Counted from the stretch's first letter, positions 13,514 to 21,331 are shown. The stretch: DNA of 21,456 nucleotides from JBBIKU01 sp037445245 (GCA_037445245.1 JBBIKU010000020.1:1-21456), one strand, 5' to 3'. Notes: generated from the sequence alone by a model not told the origin. Translations and numbers: made by a program.

Positions 13514-13569
13514 GCCCCAGTAGCTCAATCGGACAGAGCAAGGCACTCGTTCGATTCCCTCCTGGGGCA
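13514..13569 (+). pseudogene. tRNA-like gene lacking half of the anticodon and T arms
   Basis: The 56-nt element has a perfect acceptor stem GCCCCAG/CTGGGGC with A as discriminator and an intact D arm (GCTC...GAGC). It also has an anticodon-stem 5' strand AGGCA followed by CTCG, a T loop TTCGATT, and a T-stem 3' strand CCCTC. The rest of the anticodon loop, the anticodon-stem 3' strand, the variable loop and the T-stem 5' strand are missing, about 18 nt compared with the 74-nt tRNA-Asn nearby. Position 33 is T and the anticodon would start CG; if the next T belongs to it, CGT (threonine) is the best reading, but the identity is uncertain. It is either a real deletion or an assembly collapse. 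Promoter and terminator are intact. Confidence 0.8.
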
Positions 13570-13577
13570 CACAACCT

Positions 13578-13627
13578 AAAGACACCTTACCGAACAGACA
13601 GGCGTAACTCCCTGTCGTGTCTTTATT
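13578..13627 (+). terminator. Terminator of the truncated tRNA gene
   Basis: AAAGACAC (13578-13585) pairs with GTGTCTTT (13617-13624), with an inner ACAGG/CCTGT stem, then TATTAAT. It lies 9 bases past the tRNA-like element. Confidence 0.75.
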
Positions 13628-13755
13628 AATGGCTTCTGAATCGGTATTATGCAGATGATTAATATCTAAATATATATGCGTTTGGTGATACTTTGGGATC
13701 GACCTTGCATCCAGAAGTAGGGACAGGACGTCAGGTCGTAGACAGGAGAGAAAAA

Positions 13756-14736
13756 ATGACCCACAAACATCCTTTGTTCACCCTGATGGCAGTTCTGATG
13801 CTGGCGGCGCTCGCCTGTAACCTGCCCTCCGCCGCTGGCGGCACGCCCACCCCCAGCGGTCCTGAAGCCACCTTCACTGCTCTGGCAGAGACGCTGGCAG
13901 CCGTGATGACGCAGACGGCTGCCGCCGGTGCTCCCACCGGCGACGCCACGCCTACTGCCACGGTTGCAGCCGCCACCCCCACCAACACGCTGCAGCCGAG
14001 TCCCACTCCGGTTCCGCCCACGCCCATCCCGTGCGACCAGGCGGCTTTCGTCACTGATGTGAGCGTGCCGGACGGGACGAAATTCGACCCGGGGCAGTCG
14101 TTCACCAAGACCTGGCGGCTGCGCAACAGCGGCTCGTGCACCTGGACGACCGCCTATGCGGTGGTGTTCGACAGCGGCAACGCCATGGACGCCCCGGCGG
14201 CGGTCAACTTGAGCTCGAGTGTGGCGCCGGGGCAGACGGTCGACATCTCGGTGGCGATGAAGGCGCCGGGGTCGGCGGGGAAGTACAGGGGCAACTGGAA
14301 GCTGCGCAACGCAGCGGGGGCGCGTTTTGGGCTGGGGGCTTCGAATGCAGCCTTCTTTGTCGATATCGAGGTGGTCGAGTTGCCGACCCGGACGCCGACA
14401 GCCACCCAAACTTCTCCGCCGCCGGCGGCGGGAGATCTGATATTGCTGGAATTTTTCCAATCCACCGGCGGCGAAATCATCATGCGGGTAGCAAACCAGC
14501 CAGCCGCTTCTCTGAGTGGGAGTTTTCAGTATGCGGTTTTTGCTGATGGCGTTCAGGTTCGCACCGGCACGTGTTCTATCCCCACCGGCAGCGCTGCCTG
14601 TTGGACGGGCTATGTTGTCAGCGGCACGCAGAGCATACGGTCGGTGATCGACCCCAATAACCTTATTCCCGAAACGAACGAGGGCAACAATCAGATAACG
14701 CTGACTTGCAATGGGGTAACGAAAGCCTGTTATTAG
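13756..14736 (+). CDS. Lipoprotein with NBR1-like Ig domain and CARDB-like C-terminus
   Basis: A 326-residue secreted protein. The signal (1-20) ends LAALAC, so Cys21 is the probable lipid anchor. A Thr/Pro/Ala-rich linker (about 26-92) is followed by a beta-sandwich (about 95-205) with FDPGQSFTKTWRLRNSGSC, CTWTTAYAVVF, and GKYRGNWKLRNAAG. This matches the Ig-like domain of the NBR1 type that recurs in Chloroflexota surface proteins. After a second short linker, the last 95 or so residues look like a CARDB adhesion-type fold ending LIPETNEGNNQITL, with four cysteines that may form disulfides. It is probably a cell-surface binding or adhesion protein; the ligand is unknown. The start at ATG 13756 follows AGGAGAG directly; upstream extension to 13693 is unlikely. 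Confidence 0.85.
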   Translation: MTHKHPLFTLMAVLMLAALACNLPSAAGGTPTPSGPEATFTALAETLAAVMTQTAAAGAPTGDATPTATVAAATPTNTLQPSPTPVPPTPIPCDQAAFVTDVSVPDGTKFDPGQSFTKTWRLRNSGSCTWTTAYAVVFDSGNAMDAPAAVNLSSSVAPGQTVDISVAMKAPGSAGKYRGNWKLRNAAGARFGLGASNAAFFVDIEVVELPTRTPTATQTSPPPAAGDLILLEFFQSTGGEIIMRVANQPAASLSGSFQYAVFADGVQVRTGTCSIPTGSAACWTGYVVSGTQSIRSVIDPNNLIPETNEGNNQITLTCNGVTKACY

Positions 14737-14751
14737 CAGTGTTCGATGGGC

Positions 14752-14783
14752 GGGGCTGTCTCACCAGACAGCCCCAATTTTTT
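14752..14783 (+). terminator. Strong intrinsic terminator
   Basis: GGGGCTGTC (14752-14760) and GACAGCCCC (14767-14775) form a perfect 9-bp stem followed by AATTTTTT. Confidence 0.9.
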
Positions 14784-14813
14784 ATGTTATCCTGCGCAAT
14801 AGAAATCGTCCAT

Positions 14814-14841
14814 TGACAGTTGTCAGACAATTACATATAAT
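14814..14841 (+). promoter_or_regulatory. Promoter of the OFA transporter, with overlapping palindrome
   Basis: TTGACA (14814-14819), 16 bases, TATAAT (14836-14841), both perfect. The spacer starts with TTGTCAGACAA (14820-14830 approximately), an exact 11-base palindrome that could be an operator because it sits between the two RNA polymerase contacts. Confidence 0.75.
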
Positions 14842-14888
14842 CCAACTTTGCTAAAGATGCTTATCTGGCAAATATGCTGACTGTTGCT

Positions 14889-14980
14889 GCAGCACGAAAT
14901 CCATTCGGCGTGTTGCACTGCCAACTGACTGGCGGGAATTTGGGATGACGATCCTGGCTTTATCCCCCGCACTCTGGCAG
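14889..14980 (+). promoter_or_regulatory. Structured leader of the OFA transporter
   Basis: Two adjacent helices lie in the leader of about 165 bases. The first is GCAGCACG/CGTGTTGC (14889-14896 with 14909-14916). The second is nested: CTGCCA/TGGCAG (14918-14923 with 14975-14980), GCGGG/CCCGC (14932-14936 with 14966-14970) and GGAT/ATCC (14943-14946 with 14951-14954). A run of seven A follows, then the ribosome site. It may be a regulatory RNA element; no known riboswitch signature was recognised. Confidence 0.4.
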
Positions 14981-15012
14981 AAAAAAATCCTTTTGAAAGG
15001 AACGACTAATCC

Positions 15013-16365
15013 ATGAACGTAAAAAGCAGTGAAACCCAGACTGCGGTTAAGAACCTGGGGTGGTTGGTCACGTTTGCCGGCACGGGCTCGTTGCTGGCGG
15101 TCGGTGTTCTGTACGCGTGGAGTGTGGTCAGCAAGAACATTCCGGTGGAATGGGGCTGGAGCGAACTGGACAAATCGATGCCCTATTCGGTAGCCGTGCT
15201 GGTTTTTTCATTAATGATGGTGGTGGGTGGACGATTGCAGGACCGTTTTGGACCGCGGCTGGTGGTAACGGCGGGCGGCATTTCAGCGGGTATTGGCATG
15301 ATCATCGCCAGTCAGTCCACTTCACCGCTGGGTTATATTATCGGTTATGGGCTGCTGTTGGGCACTGGAATTGGGTTTGTTTATTCTTCTGCTACCCCGG
15401 CGGCGGTGAAATGGTTTCCAGCTCACAAAACGGGATTAATTGCCGGTATCGTCGTGGCGGGTTTCGGGTCAGCCAGCGCCTACGTTTCGCCGCTGGCAAA
15501 TTCGTTGATCCTTTCGATGGGTGTGTCGCGCACCATCCTGGCGCTGGGTATTTCCATGCTGGTGGTGGTGCTGCTGCTGGCGCAGTTGATCAAGTCGCCG
15601 CCGGCGGGTTACACACCCCCGGGTAGCCAGCCGGTGGCTGGTGGTGCGGCGGACAAGCGCGTCGATTTCACCCCCAAAGAAGTCGTCAAAACCTGGCAGT
15701 TCTATGATCTGTGGTTGATGTATGCTTTCGGCGCCGGCGCGGGCTTGATGATTATCTCGAAACTGGCAATGCTGGTCGAGCTGCAAACGGGGTTGACGCT
15801 GGGCTTCTTGCTGGTGTCGATCCTGGCGCTGGGCAACGGCGCCGGCAGGGTTATTGCTGGTTCGCTTTCCGATAAGTATGGTCGCAAGATCACCCTGTTG
15901 GGCACCCTGCTGTTTCAGGCGGTGCTGATTATCTTGCTATCCTTAGCCTCTAGCGATAATGTGCTGGGATCAACAGTGGTGCTGGTGACGCTCTCGGCGC
16001 TGATCGGCGCCAATTATGGTGCGCTGCTGGCGGTCTTCCCGGCGATTTCGAAAGATTATTACGGCTTGAAGAATTTTGGCGCCAATTACGGTCTGGTTTA
16101 CACTTCGTGGGGTCTGGGCGGCTTCATGCTCTCTTTGATGGCAGGCAGGGTCTATGATGCAACCGGCTCGTTCAGCTTCGCTTACAATTTAGCGGCGATC
16201 TTGCTGGTTATGGCGGCGGGTTTGACCTTGATGCTCAAGGCGCCGCAGCCCAAAGAGATCGAGGTTGTTCCTGGCTTAGAAGACGCGGTCAGTCCTGTGG
16301 CGGTGGTACAGGAAGGGATGCACCCCGCCAGGCGGGCGGCTTCTGAGCCAGTCGTTAATCCATGA
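15013..16365 (+). CDS. MFS transporter of the oxalate/formate antiporter (OFA) family
   Basis: A 450-residue inner-membrane carrier with 12 hydrophobic segments in two halves separated by a cytosolic loop (about 195-220). MFS signatures are visible: GGRLQDRFGPR between helices 2 and 3, and GSLSDKYGRK at the matching place in the second half. Openings such as LLAVGVLYAWSVVSKNIP and YSSATPAAVKWFPAHKTGL (about 123-141) are typical of the OFA branch, whose known members exchange oxalate for formate or carry pyruvate-like monocarboxylates. No oxalate-degradation genes are nearby, so the substrate is open. AAAGGA lies 12 bases before the ATG, a long spacing. It has its own consensus promoter and terminator. 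Confidence 0.9.
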   Translation: MNVKSSETQTAVKNLGWLVTFAGTGSLLAVGVLYAWSVVSKNIPVEWGWSELDKSMPYSVAVLVFSLMMVVGGRLQDRFGPRLVVTAGGISAGIGMIIASQSTSPLGYIIGYGLLLGTGIGFVYSSATPAAVKWFPAHKTGLIAGIVVAGFGSASAYVSPLANSLILSMGVSRTILALGISMLVVVLLLAQLIKSPPAGYTPPGSQPVAGGAADKRVDFTPKEVVKTWQFYDLWLMYAFGAGAGLMIISKLAMLVELQTGLTLGFLLVSILALGNGAGRVIAGSLSDKYGRKITLLGTLLFQAVLIILLSLASSDNVLGSTVVLVTLSALIGANYGALLAVFPAISKDYYGLKNFGANYGLVYTSWGLGGFMLSLMAGRVYDATGSFSFAYNLAAILLVMAAGLTLMLKAPQPKEIEVVPGLEDAVSPVAVVQEGMHPARRAASEPVVNP

Positions 16366-16377
16366 TCGCTACCACAT

Positions 16378-16417
16378 CTGTAGCCGGCATTGACGATGCC
16401 GGCTACAGATTTTTTAT
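16378..16417 (+). terminator. Terminator between the OFA transporter and gyrA
   Basis: CTGTAGCCGGCAT (16378-16390) and ATGCCGGCTACAG (16396-16408) are perfectly complementary over 13 bp, followed by ATTTTTTATT. It lies between convergent genes. Confidence 0.92.
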
Positions 16418-16446
16418 TCAGGAAGGGGAGTCAGCGAAATGTCTGA

Positions 16447-18960
16447 TTACGGGTTTGTGGGTTGGGTCTTGTAATTTTCGTTATTTCTGTTGTTCCGCTC
16501 TACATCGTCAACGGGCTGCTGCTCGGTGAAGGCGATGCGTGCCAGCGAGGCGACCGTGTCATCCGGCATTAAGTCCATCAGACGAAAGCCGCGGGTGGCA
16601 CGCCCGCTGAGGGTGACATCACTCACCCTCAGCCGCAGTACCATACCGCCGGATGAGATGAGGGTGATCTCGTCATTTTCCTGCACGACGCGGGCGGCGG
16701 CGATCTTCCCGATGCGCGCCAGGGCGCTGGAGTTGGTGGTTGCTACGCCGCCAGTGGCGCGCCCCTTGACCAGATATTCATTCAGCGGGGTGCGTTTTCC
16801 GTAGCCAAGCGTCGAGGCGGTCAGCAGGTAGCCGCCGGGTTCTACGACTTCCATCGAGGTCAGGCGGTCGCCCTGGCGCAGCCGGATACCAGCAACGCCG
16901 GCAGCCTGCCTGCCCATCCGACGGATGGCGCTTTCGGCGAAGCGCAGCGCCTGACCCTGTTCGGTGACCAGGATGATTTCATCCCTGCCGCTGGTAATGC
17001 GCACCCAGCCCAATTCGTCGTTCTTATCGAGGCTGATGGCGATCAGACCCGAATTGCGCACGCTGCTGAACTCGGAGAGCGGAACGCGCTTGACCCGCCC
17101 GCTGCTGGTTGCCATGGTACAGTAGCCGGTGGCGTCGAAATCGGAGACGGCGACGGCGGCGGTGATGCGCTCGTTGGCGTCCAACGCCAGCAGGTTCACG
17201 ATGGGGATACCCCGGTCAGTGCGATTGGCATCGGGAATTTGATAGGCTTTTTCGGAATATACCTTGCCGCGGTCGGAGAAAAACAGGATCGTATTCAGCG
17301 TGCGGGCGTTGAGCAACATGGTGATTTCGTCTTCATCGCGCACCGTTTGCCCGCTAACGCCGCGCCGTCCGCGCCCGCGGATGCGGTAAACGCTCGGCGA
17401 TACCCGCTTGATGTAACCGCGCAGGGTCACGCTGATCAAAATCGACTCGTCGGCAACCAGGTCTTCTTCGCTCAGTTCTTCGCTGGCTTCGGCGGCGATA
17501 CGGGTGCGGCGCTCGTCGCCGTATTTTTCACTCAACGCTTCGAGTTCCTCTTTGATGACGGCGAGGATCTTTTTAGGGCTTTCGAGCAGGTCTTCAAGGT
17601 AGGCGATGCGCGCCAGCGTTTCGTGCTGCTCGTCCTCGATCTTCTGGCGTTCAAGCGCCGCCAGGCGGCGCAGTTGCAGGTCGAGAATCGCCTGCGCCTG
17701 AACCTCATCCAGGCGAAAACGGGTCATCAAACGTGTTTTGGCTTCTTCGGCGTCCGGTGAGCGGCGGATGGTTTCGATCACCGCATCCAGATTGGCAAGG
17801 GCGATCAACAGCCCTTCCAGGATGTGCGCCCGGCGGCGGGCTTTTTCGAGTTCGAACTGCGAGCGGCGCGTGGTGACCTGCTGGCGATGCTCGATGAAAA
17901 CCTGCAAGGCGCGCTTGAGCGTCAGCAGGCGCGGCTCACCGTTCACCAATGCCAGCAAATGGACCCCGAATGTGGATTGGAGGGGGGTGAACTTGTAAAG
18001 CTGGTTGAGCACCTTGCGTGGCTGGGCGCCGCGCTTCAGCTCGATGACGATGCTCATACCGCGTCGATCGGACTCATCGCGCAGATCAGCGATGGCATCG
18101 ATCTTACCGCTGCGCGCCAGCTCGGCAATGCGTTCGATCAGGGTAGTCTTGTTGAGCTGATAGGGGATCTCGGTGATGATGATGGCGTAGCGCCCGCCGC
18201 GCAACTCTTCGATGTGCGCCACCCCACGCAGGGTGATTCGTCCTCTGCCGGTGCTGTAAGCCTGCAGGATGCCCTCGCGCCCGATGATCATCCCGCCAGT
18301 GGGGAAATCTGGACCGGGCAGATAGCGCATCAGGTCTTCGACGTTGATCTCCTCGAAGTCGTCGTACTGGTCGATCACGAAGCTGAGGGCGGCGTGCAAT
18401 TCACGCAGGTTGTGGGGCGGGATGTTGGTTGCCATGCCGACGGCGATGCCCGCCGAACCGTTGAGCAGCAGGTTGGGCAATCGCGAGGGAAGGACGGTGG
18501 GTTCGGCGAGCGACCCGTCGAAATTCTCGACGAAATCGACGGTTTCTTTGTCGATATCGATGAGCATCTCTTCTGCCATGGCGCCCAGGCGGGCTTCGGT
18601 GTAGCGCATGGCGGCGGGTGCATCGCCGTCGATCGAGCCGAAGTTGCCCTGTCCATCTACCAGCACATAGCGCATCGAAAAGTCCTGCGCCAGCCGCGCC
18701 ATGGCGTCGTAGACAGCCATGTCGCCGTGGGGGTGGTATTTGCCGAGCACTTCGCCGACGATGCGGGCAGATTTTTTGTAGGGGGTATTGGAGCGGATGC
18801 CCATGTCGTGCATGGCGTACAAAATGCGGCGGTGAACCGGCTTTAAGCCATCGCGGGCATCCGGAAGAGCGCGCGAGACGATCACGCTCATGGCGTAATC
18901 GAGGTACGCCGCGCGCATTTGTTGATCGATGTCGACCGATTTGACGTTTCCGATATCCAT
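16447..18960 (-). CDS. gyrA: DNA gyrase subunit A
   Basis: An 837-residue type II topoisomerase breakage-reunion subunit, within the normal GyrA length. The N-terminal domain begins with YLDYAMSVIVSRALPDARDGLKPVHRR after a short leader. The catalytic tyrosine is Tyr120 in AAMRYTEAR. The tower and coiled-coil regions follow, and the C-terminal third has repeated strands of the GyrA beta-pinwheel. Two oddities stand out. Position 81, equivalent to E. coli Ser83, is Met (HGDMAVYD), while the Asp four residues on is kept. The GyrA box, normally QRRGGRG-like, reads RGRGRRG at 528-534. The start at 18960 aligns with the family and has GAGGA about 12 bases upstream; the 27-residue upstream extension is rejected. 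A TATAAT at 19050-19055 on the minus strand is the likely -10. Confidence 0.93.
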   Translation of the reverse strand: MDIGNVKSVDIDQQMRAAYLDYAMSVIVSRALPDARDGLKPVHRRILYAMHDMGIRSNTPYKKSARIVGEVLGKYHPHGDMAVYDAMARLAQDFSMRYVLVDGQGNFGSIDGDAPAAMRYTEARLGAMAEEMLIDIDKETVDFVENFDGSLAEPTVLPSRLPNLLLNGSAGIAVGMATNIPPHNLRELHAALSFVIDQYDDFEEINVEDLMRYLPGPDFPTGGMIIGREGILQAYSTGRGRITLRGVAHIEELRGGRYAIIITEIPYQLNKTTLIERIAELARSGKIDAIADLRDESDRRGMSIVIELKRGAQPRKVLNQLYKFTPLQSTFGVHLLALVNGEPRLLTLKRALQVFIEHRQQVTTRRSQFELEKARRRAHILEGLLIALANLDAVIETIRRSPDAEEAKTRLMTRFRLDEVQAQAILDLQLRRLAALERQKIEDEQHETLARIAYLEDLLESPKKILAVIKEELEALSEKYGDERRTRIAAEASEELSEEDLVADESILISVTLRGYIKRVSPSVYRIRGRGRRGVSGQTVRDEDEITMLLNARTLNTILFFSDRGKVYSEKAYQIPDANRTDRGIPIVNLLALDANERITAAVAVSDFDATGYCTMATSSGRVKRVPLSEFSSVRNSGLIAISLDKNDELGWVRITSGRDEIILVTEQGQALRFAESAIRRMGRQAAGVAGIRLRQGDRLTSMEVVEPGGYLLTASTLGYGKRTPLNEYLVKGRATGGVATTNSSALARIGKIAAARVVQENDEITLISSGGMVLRLRVSDVTLSGRATRGFRLMDLMPDDTVASLARIAFTEQQPVDDVERNNRNNENYKTQPTNP

Positions 18961-18988
18961 GTTAACGGTGTTCCTCAAGGTTATTGCC

Positions 18989-19010
18989 GCGGCGGCTTGA
19001 GAGCCGCCGC
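18989..19010 (-). promoter_or_regulatory. GC-rich hairpin in the gyrA leader
   Basis: GCGGCGGCT (18989-18997) and AGCCGCCGC (19002-19010) form a perfect 9-bp stem with a 4-base loop. It ends 28 bases before the start codon and just upstream of the ribosome site. It could affect gyrA translation or mark an early pause. Confidence 0.55.
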
Positions 19011-19049
19011 TCTGCGGGTTGCGTATAGGGATAAAGACCAAACTTTTTA

Positions 19050-19055
19050 ATTATA
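19050..19055 (-). promoter_or_regulatory. Probable -10 of gyrA
   Basis: On the minus strand TATAAT, followed by AT-rich sequence, lies about 90 bases before the gyrA start. No convincing -35 is present, so supercoiling-sensitive or activator-dependent use is possible but not shown. Confidence 0.5.
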
Positions 19056-19109
19056 CCGCATGCTATGTCCCGCGGCGGTTTTTGGGGGTGCAAATGGCAC
19101 CCCATCAAG

Positions 19110-20987
19110 CTACTCTTCGTTCTCGGTGTCGGGTGGCGGCATGCCCTCGGTGCCGGGACCGTACTCGTAGATTGCCTGCCAGGGCTGGTAGTGGGTGAAG
19201 ATGGTGTCGCGGAAATACACCTCGCCGTTGCGGATGACAGTGCGGTAGATGGTGACATCGGCGCCATCGGCTGCCCAATCCACTTGTTTGACTTCCCCCT
19301 GCGCCAGCTCGGGATTCTCGCGGTAGATCGGTTTGGGAGCTTCGACGATGTGGGTCGGTCCGGTGGTTTCCCATTGCACCTGGCGCCCGGCGCTGGTGGA
19401 GTAGAACTTCCAGGTGAGGGTGCGCGCTGGGGCGTTGATGTAGGTTTCCATCAACAACCAGTACGGCGTATCGTTTTTGAATTTGAGATCGACAATGGGC
19501 ACGAACACCGCCGCATCCAACCCGACCAGACGGTCGACCTGATTGTTGGCAGCGTCGACCTCATAATACCGCACGCGGTAGGCGTGGGGGTGACGTTCGA
19601 CGATCGGGAATCCGGCGAAGAAGGCGGCGCGGAAGAGGGTGGTGCTCACCTGGCAGATGCCGCCGCCGACGCCCTGAATGGTGCGTCCGCCCAAAATGAT
19701 CAAGGCTTCGGCGTAACCGCTTTCAAGGCTGATCTGTCCCAATGCCTGCGCCATCGAGAAGGTCTCTCCGGGCGCCACCAGCAACCCGTGGAAGCGCTCC
19801 GAAGAGACACGGATGTTGTGGATGCGCTCGGCGCTGGAGCCGTAATAATAGCTGATCTCGCGGTGCACCAGCTCGCGGATGCCGAGCTGTTCGGTGGTCA
19901 TTTCGTCGGTAACCGGAGGGGGGGTGAAGATAAATTCCAGCTTCAGGTTATGTTCGCCCGCCAGCACTTTTTCCTCCAAGGCGTCGATGCTGGCATCGAT
20001 ATCCAGGATGCGCCCGATGATCGCCGGTTTAATGACCTCGAGCTGGCGGGTATCGTCGTTGAAGATGAAGCGGGTATTTTCGGGCTCGAGGTACAGCTCG
20101 GGCTGCAGATCGCTCAGCCAGCGGTATAGTTTTTCGTCGTCGAGTCCCAGTTCGTAACGTGGTGCGTCATCGTCGAGCACCTTTTCGAAAACCAGCAGAT
20201 CACCCAGCTCGGCTGGTTCGAACACCCACGGTCCGAGGTTATCGGGTTGCCGGTCGGGCATGCCGATTGTGAGCGGCTGACTGAGAATGTTGCGCGCCAG
20301 TTCAGCCTGGGCGCTGACATCGACGATGAGTGGCTTGACTTCGCTGAAGACCAGTGGCACCACCCCGTCTCTCAGGCTCTGCATTTGGGCTGCCAGCAAC
20401 GCCAGGGTAACTTCTTTATCCAGAAAACGCCCGCTCTTGCCTTCGTGGATGATCACCTCGCCGTTGACGACGCTCAGGCTGGGCTCAACCACCTGCCGGT
20501 CGCGCTCTTCGGCGATGCGGGTGAGTACCTCGAACGCCAGACGCTGATCAAAGATCATCACCGGCGGCACGTCGGCGCCGGTGTAGATAGCGCCCAATTG
20601 TTGAGAAAGGCTGCGTAATGGATTTGCGCCGCGCCCGATACGAAAGGCATTGTAAGCGGTGGTTTCTGGGTCGAGAAACAGCCCCATTTCGGCGGGCGTC
20701 ACGCTCCAGGTGCGGTCTCCGTCGCGCAACAGGATGAGGCCCTGCTGATGATAGGGCAGTGCGAGGGTGATCTTGGCGGCAGCGGCGGCAGGTTTGAGAC
20801 CGCCCACATCGATGCCGGCGATGGTTACGCCGGGATTGATCAGCCCCAGGTAGCGCACTTTGAATCCGATATAAAACAGTCCGAGCAGGGCGGAGAATAC
20901 AATCATCCCCAGCACGAACGCCATCAACATCTGGTCGAGCAGGGCGCGCCTGCGATCGGCGGTAAACGGGAGTGATTTTTCAGCCAT
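19110..20987 (-). CDS. VanW family membrane protein with peptidoglycan-binding-like repeats
   Basis: A 625-residue protein with one N-terminal membrane segment (about 22-44) and the rest outside the cell. Two repeats of about 110 residues (about 55-330), each with a GVTIAGIDVGG-like or VVNGEVIIHEGKSGR-like strand, match the peptidoglycan-binding-4 domains that precede VanW. The VanW domain proper (about 395-530) carries FHGLLVAPGETFSM, GRTIQGVGGGICQVSTTLF and ERHPHAYRV. A C-terminal beta region (about 570-612) resembles a G5-type domain. VanW was named from vancomycin-resistance clusters, but most members are chromosomal, and their reaction is unknown; resistance is not implied. A TATAAT lies just upstream on the minus strand; the ribosome site is weak. 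gyrA follows 149 bases downstream with its own -10. Confidence 0.9.
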   Translation of the reverse strand: MAEKSLPFTADRRRALLDQMLMAFVLGMIVFSALLGLFYIGFKVRYLGLINPGVTIAGIDVGGLKPAAAAAKITLALPYHQQGLILLRDGDRTWSVTPAEMGLFLDPETTAYNAFRIGRGANPLRSLSQQLGAIYTGADVPPVMIFDQRLAFEVLTRIAEERDRQVVEPSLSVVNGEVIIHEGKSGRFLDKEVTLALLAAQMQSLRDGVVPLVFSEVKPLIVDVSAQAELARNILSQPLTIGMPDRQPDNLGPWVFEPAELGDLLVFEKVLDDDAPRYELGLDDEKLYRWLSDLQPELYLEPENTRFIFNDDTRQLEVIKPAIIGRILDIDASIDALEEKVLAGEHNLKLEFIFTPPPVTDEMTTEQLGIRELVHREISYYYGSSAERIHNIRVSSERFHGLLVAPGETFSMAQALGQISLESGYAEALIILGGRTIQGVGGGICQVSTTLFRAAFFAGFPIVERHPHAYRVRYYEVDAANNQVDRLVGLDAAVFVPIVDLKFKNDTPYWLLMETYINAPARTLTWKFYSTSAGRQVQWETTGPTHIVEAPKPIYRENPELAQGEVKQVDWAADGADVTIYRTVIRNGEVYFRDTIFTHYQPWQAIYEYGPGTEGMPPPDTENEE

Positions 20988-21047
20988 GATCTTGTGCGCC
21001 TATTATTATTATATCGAAAATCATTCAGAGAAAGAATGTCTGTAATA

Positions 21048-21065
21048 TAGACTTAATAAAGTCTA
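21048..21065. repeat. Small inverted repeat
   Basis: TAGACTT and AAGTCTA surround AATA, a perfect 7-bp stem between vanW and the rRNA promoters. No T tract follows. Its role is unknown. Confidence 0.4.
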
Positions 21066-21130
21066 ATGCGAACTGCTCGGGGCAATTACGTAAGAGAAGC
21101 GTAAGAAGCGGGGGGATTGCTCCCAAACCC

Positions 21131-21160
21131 TTGACAGCGGTCTCAAAAGTCGTGTATACT
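21131..21160 (+). promoter_or_regulatory. rRNA operon promoter P1
   Basis: TTGACA (21131-21136), 18 bases, TATACT (21155-21160). It lies about 285 bases before the 16S gene and just upstream of the N gap. Confidence 0.8.
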
Positions 21161-21175
21161 CTATGCAACTAACAC

Positions 21176-21210
21176 NNNNNNNNNNNNNNNNNNNNNNNNN
21201 NNNNNNNNNN
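21176..21210. other. Assembly gap (35 N)
   Basis: An unresolved run of N within the rRNA leader. Repeated rRNA operons often break assemblies here, so the join and the true spacing between the two promoters are uncertain. Confidence 1.
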
Positions 21211-21302
21211 AAAAGTCCCAAGAGCAGGAGGCTTGCAAAGGGAGACGGCAGCCGGTGTTGACCCGGAAGAGGGAAACATCGGTCGTTTCGTCTGCAATGC
21301 CC

Positions 21303-21331
21303 TTGACAAGGCAGAACAAAGCCGTTAGAAT
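21303..21331 (+). promoter_or_regulatory. rRNA operon promoter P2
   Basis: TTGACA (21303-21308), 17 bases, TAGAAT (21326-21331), followed by the rRNA leader. A GCACCTTAACAACTG stretch (about 21354-21368) resembles the boxA antitermination site, and CACCT/AGGTG (about 21420-21434) can pair before the 16S start. Confidence 0.75.

Noticed and set aside
13155..13579. Short reading frames on both strands over the RNA region
   Set aside because: They overlap the promoter, the structured RNA and the tRNA-like element, and their translations have no protein-like features.
15013..16365. Oxalate-utilisation cluster
   Set aside because: Only the transporter resembles that pathway; no decarboxylase or CoA-transferase gene is nearby.
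16447..18960. Topoisomerase IV subunit parC instead of gyrA
   Set aside because: The degenerate box leaves some doubt, but length, N-terminal motifs and full pinwheel repeats favour GyrA; the point is kept as a finding.
19110..20987. Vancomycin resistance determinant
   Set aside because: VanW-domain proteins are common chromosomal proteins, and no vanHAX-type genes are present.
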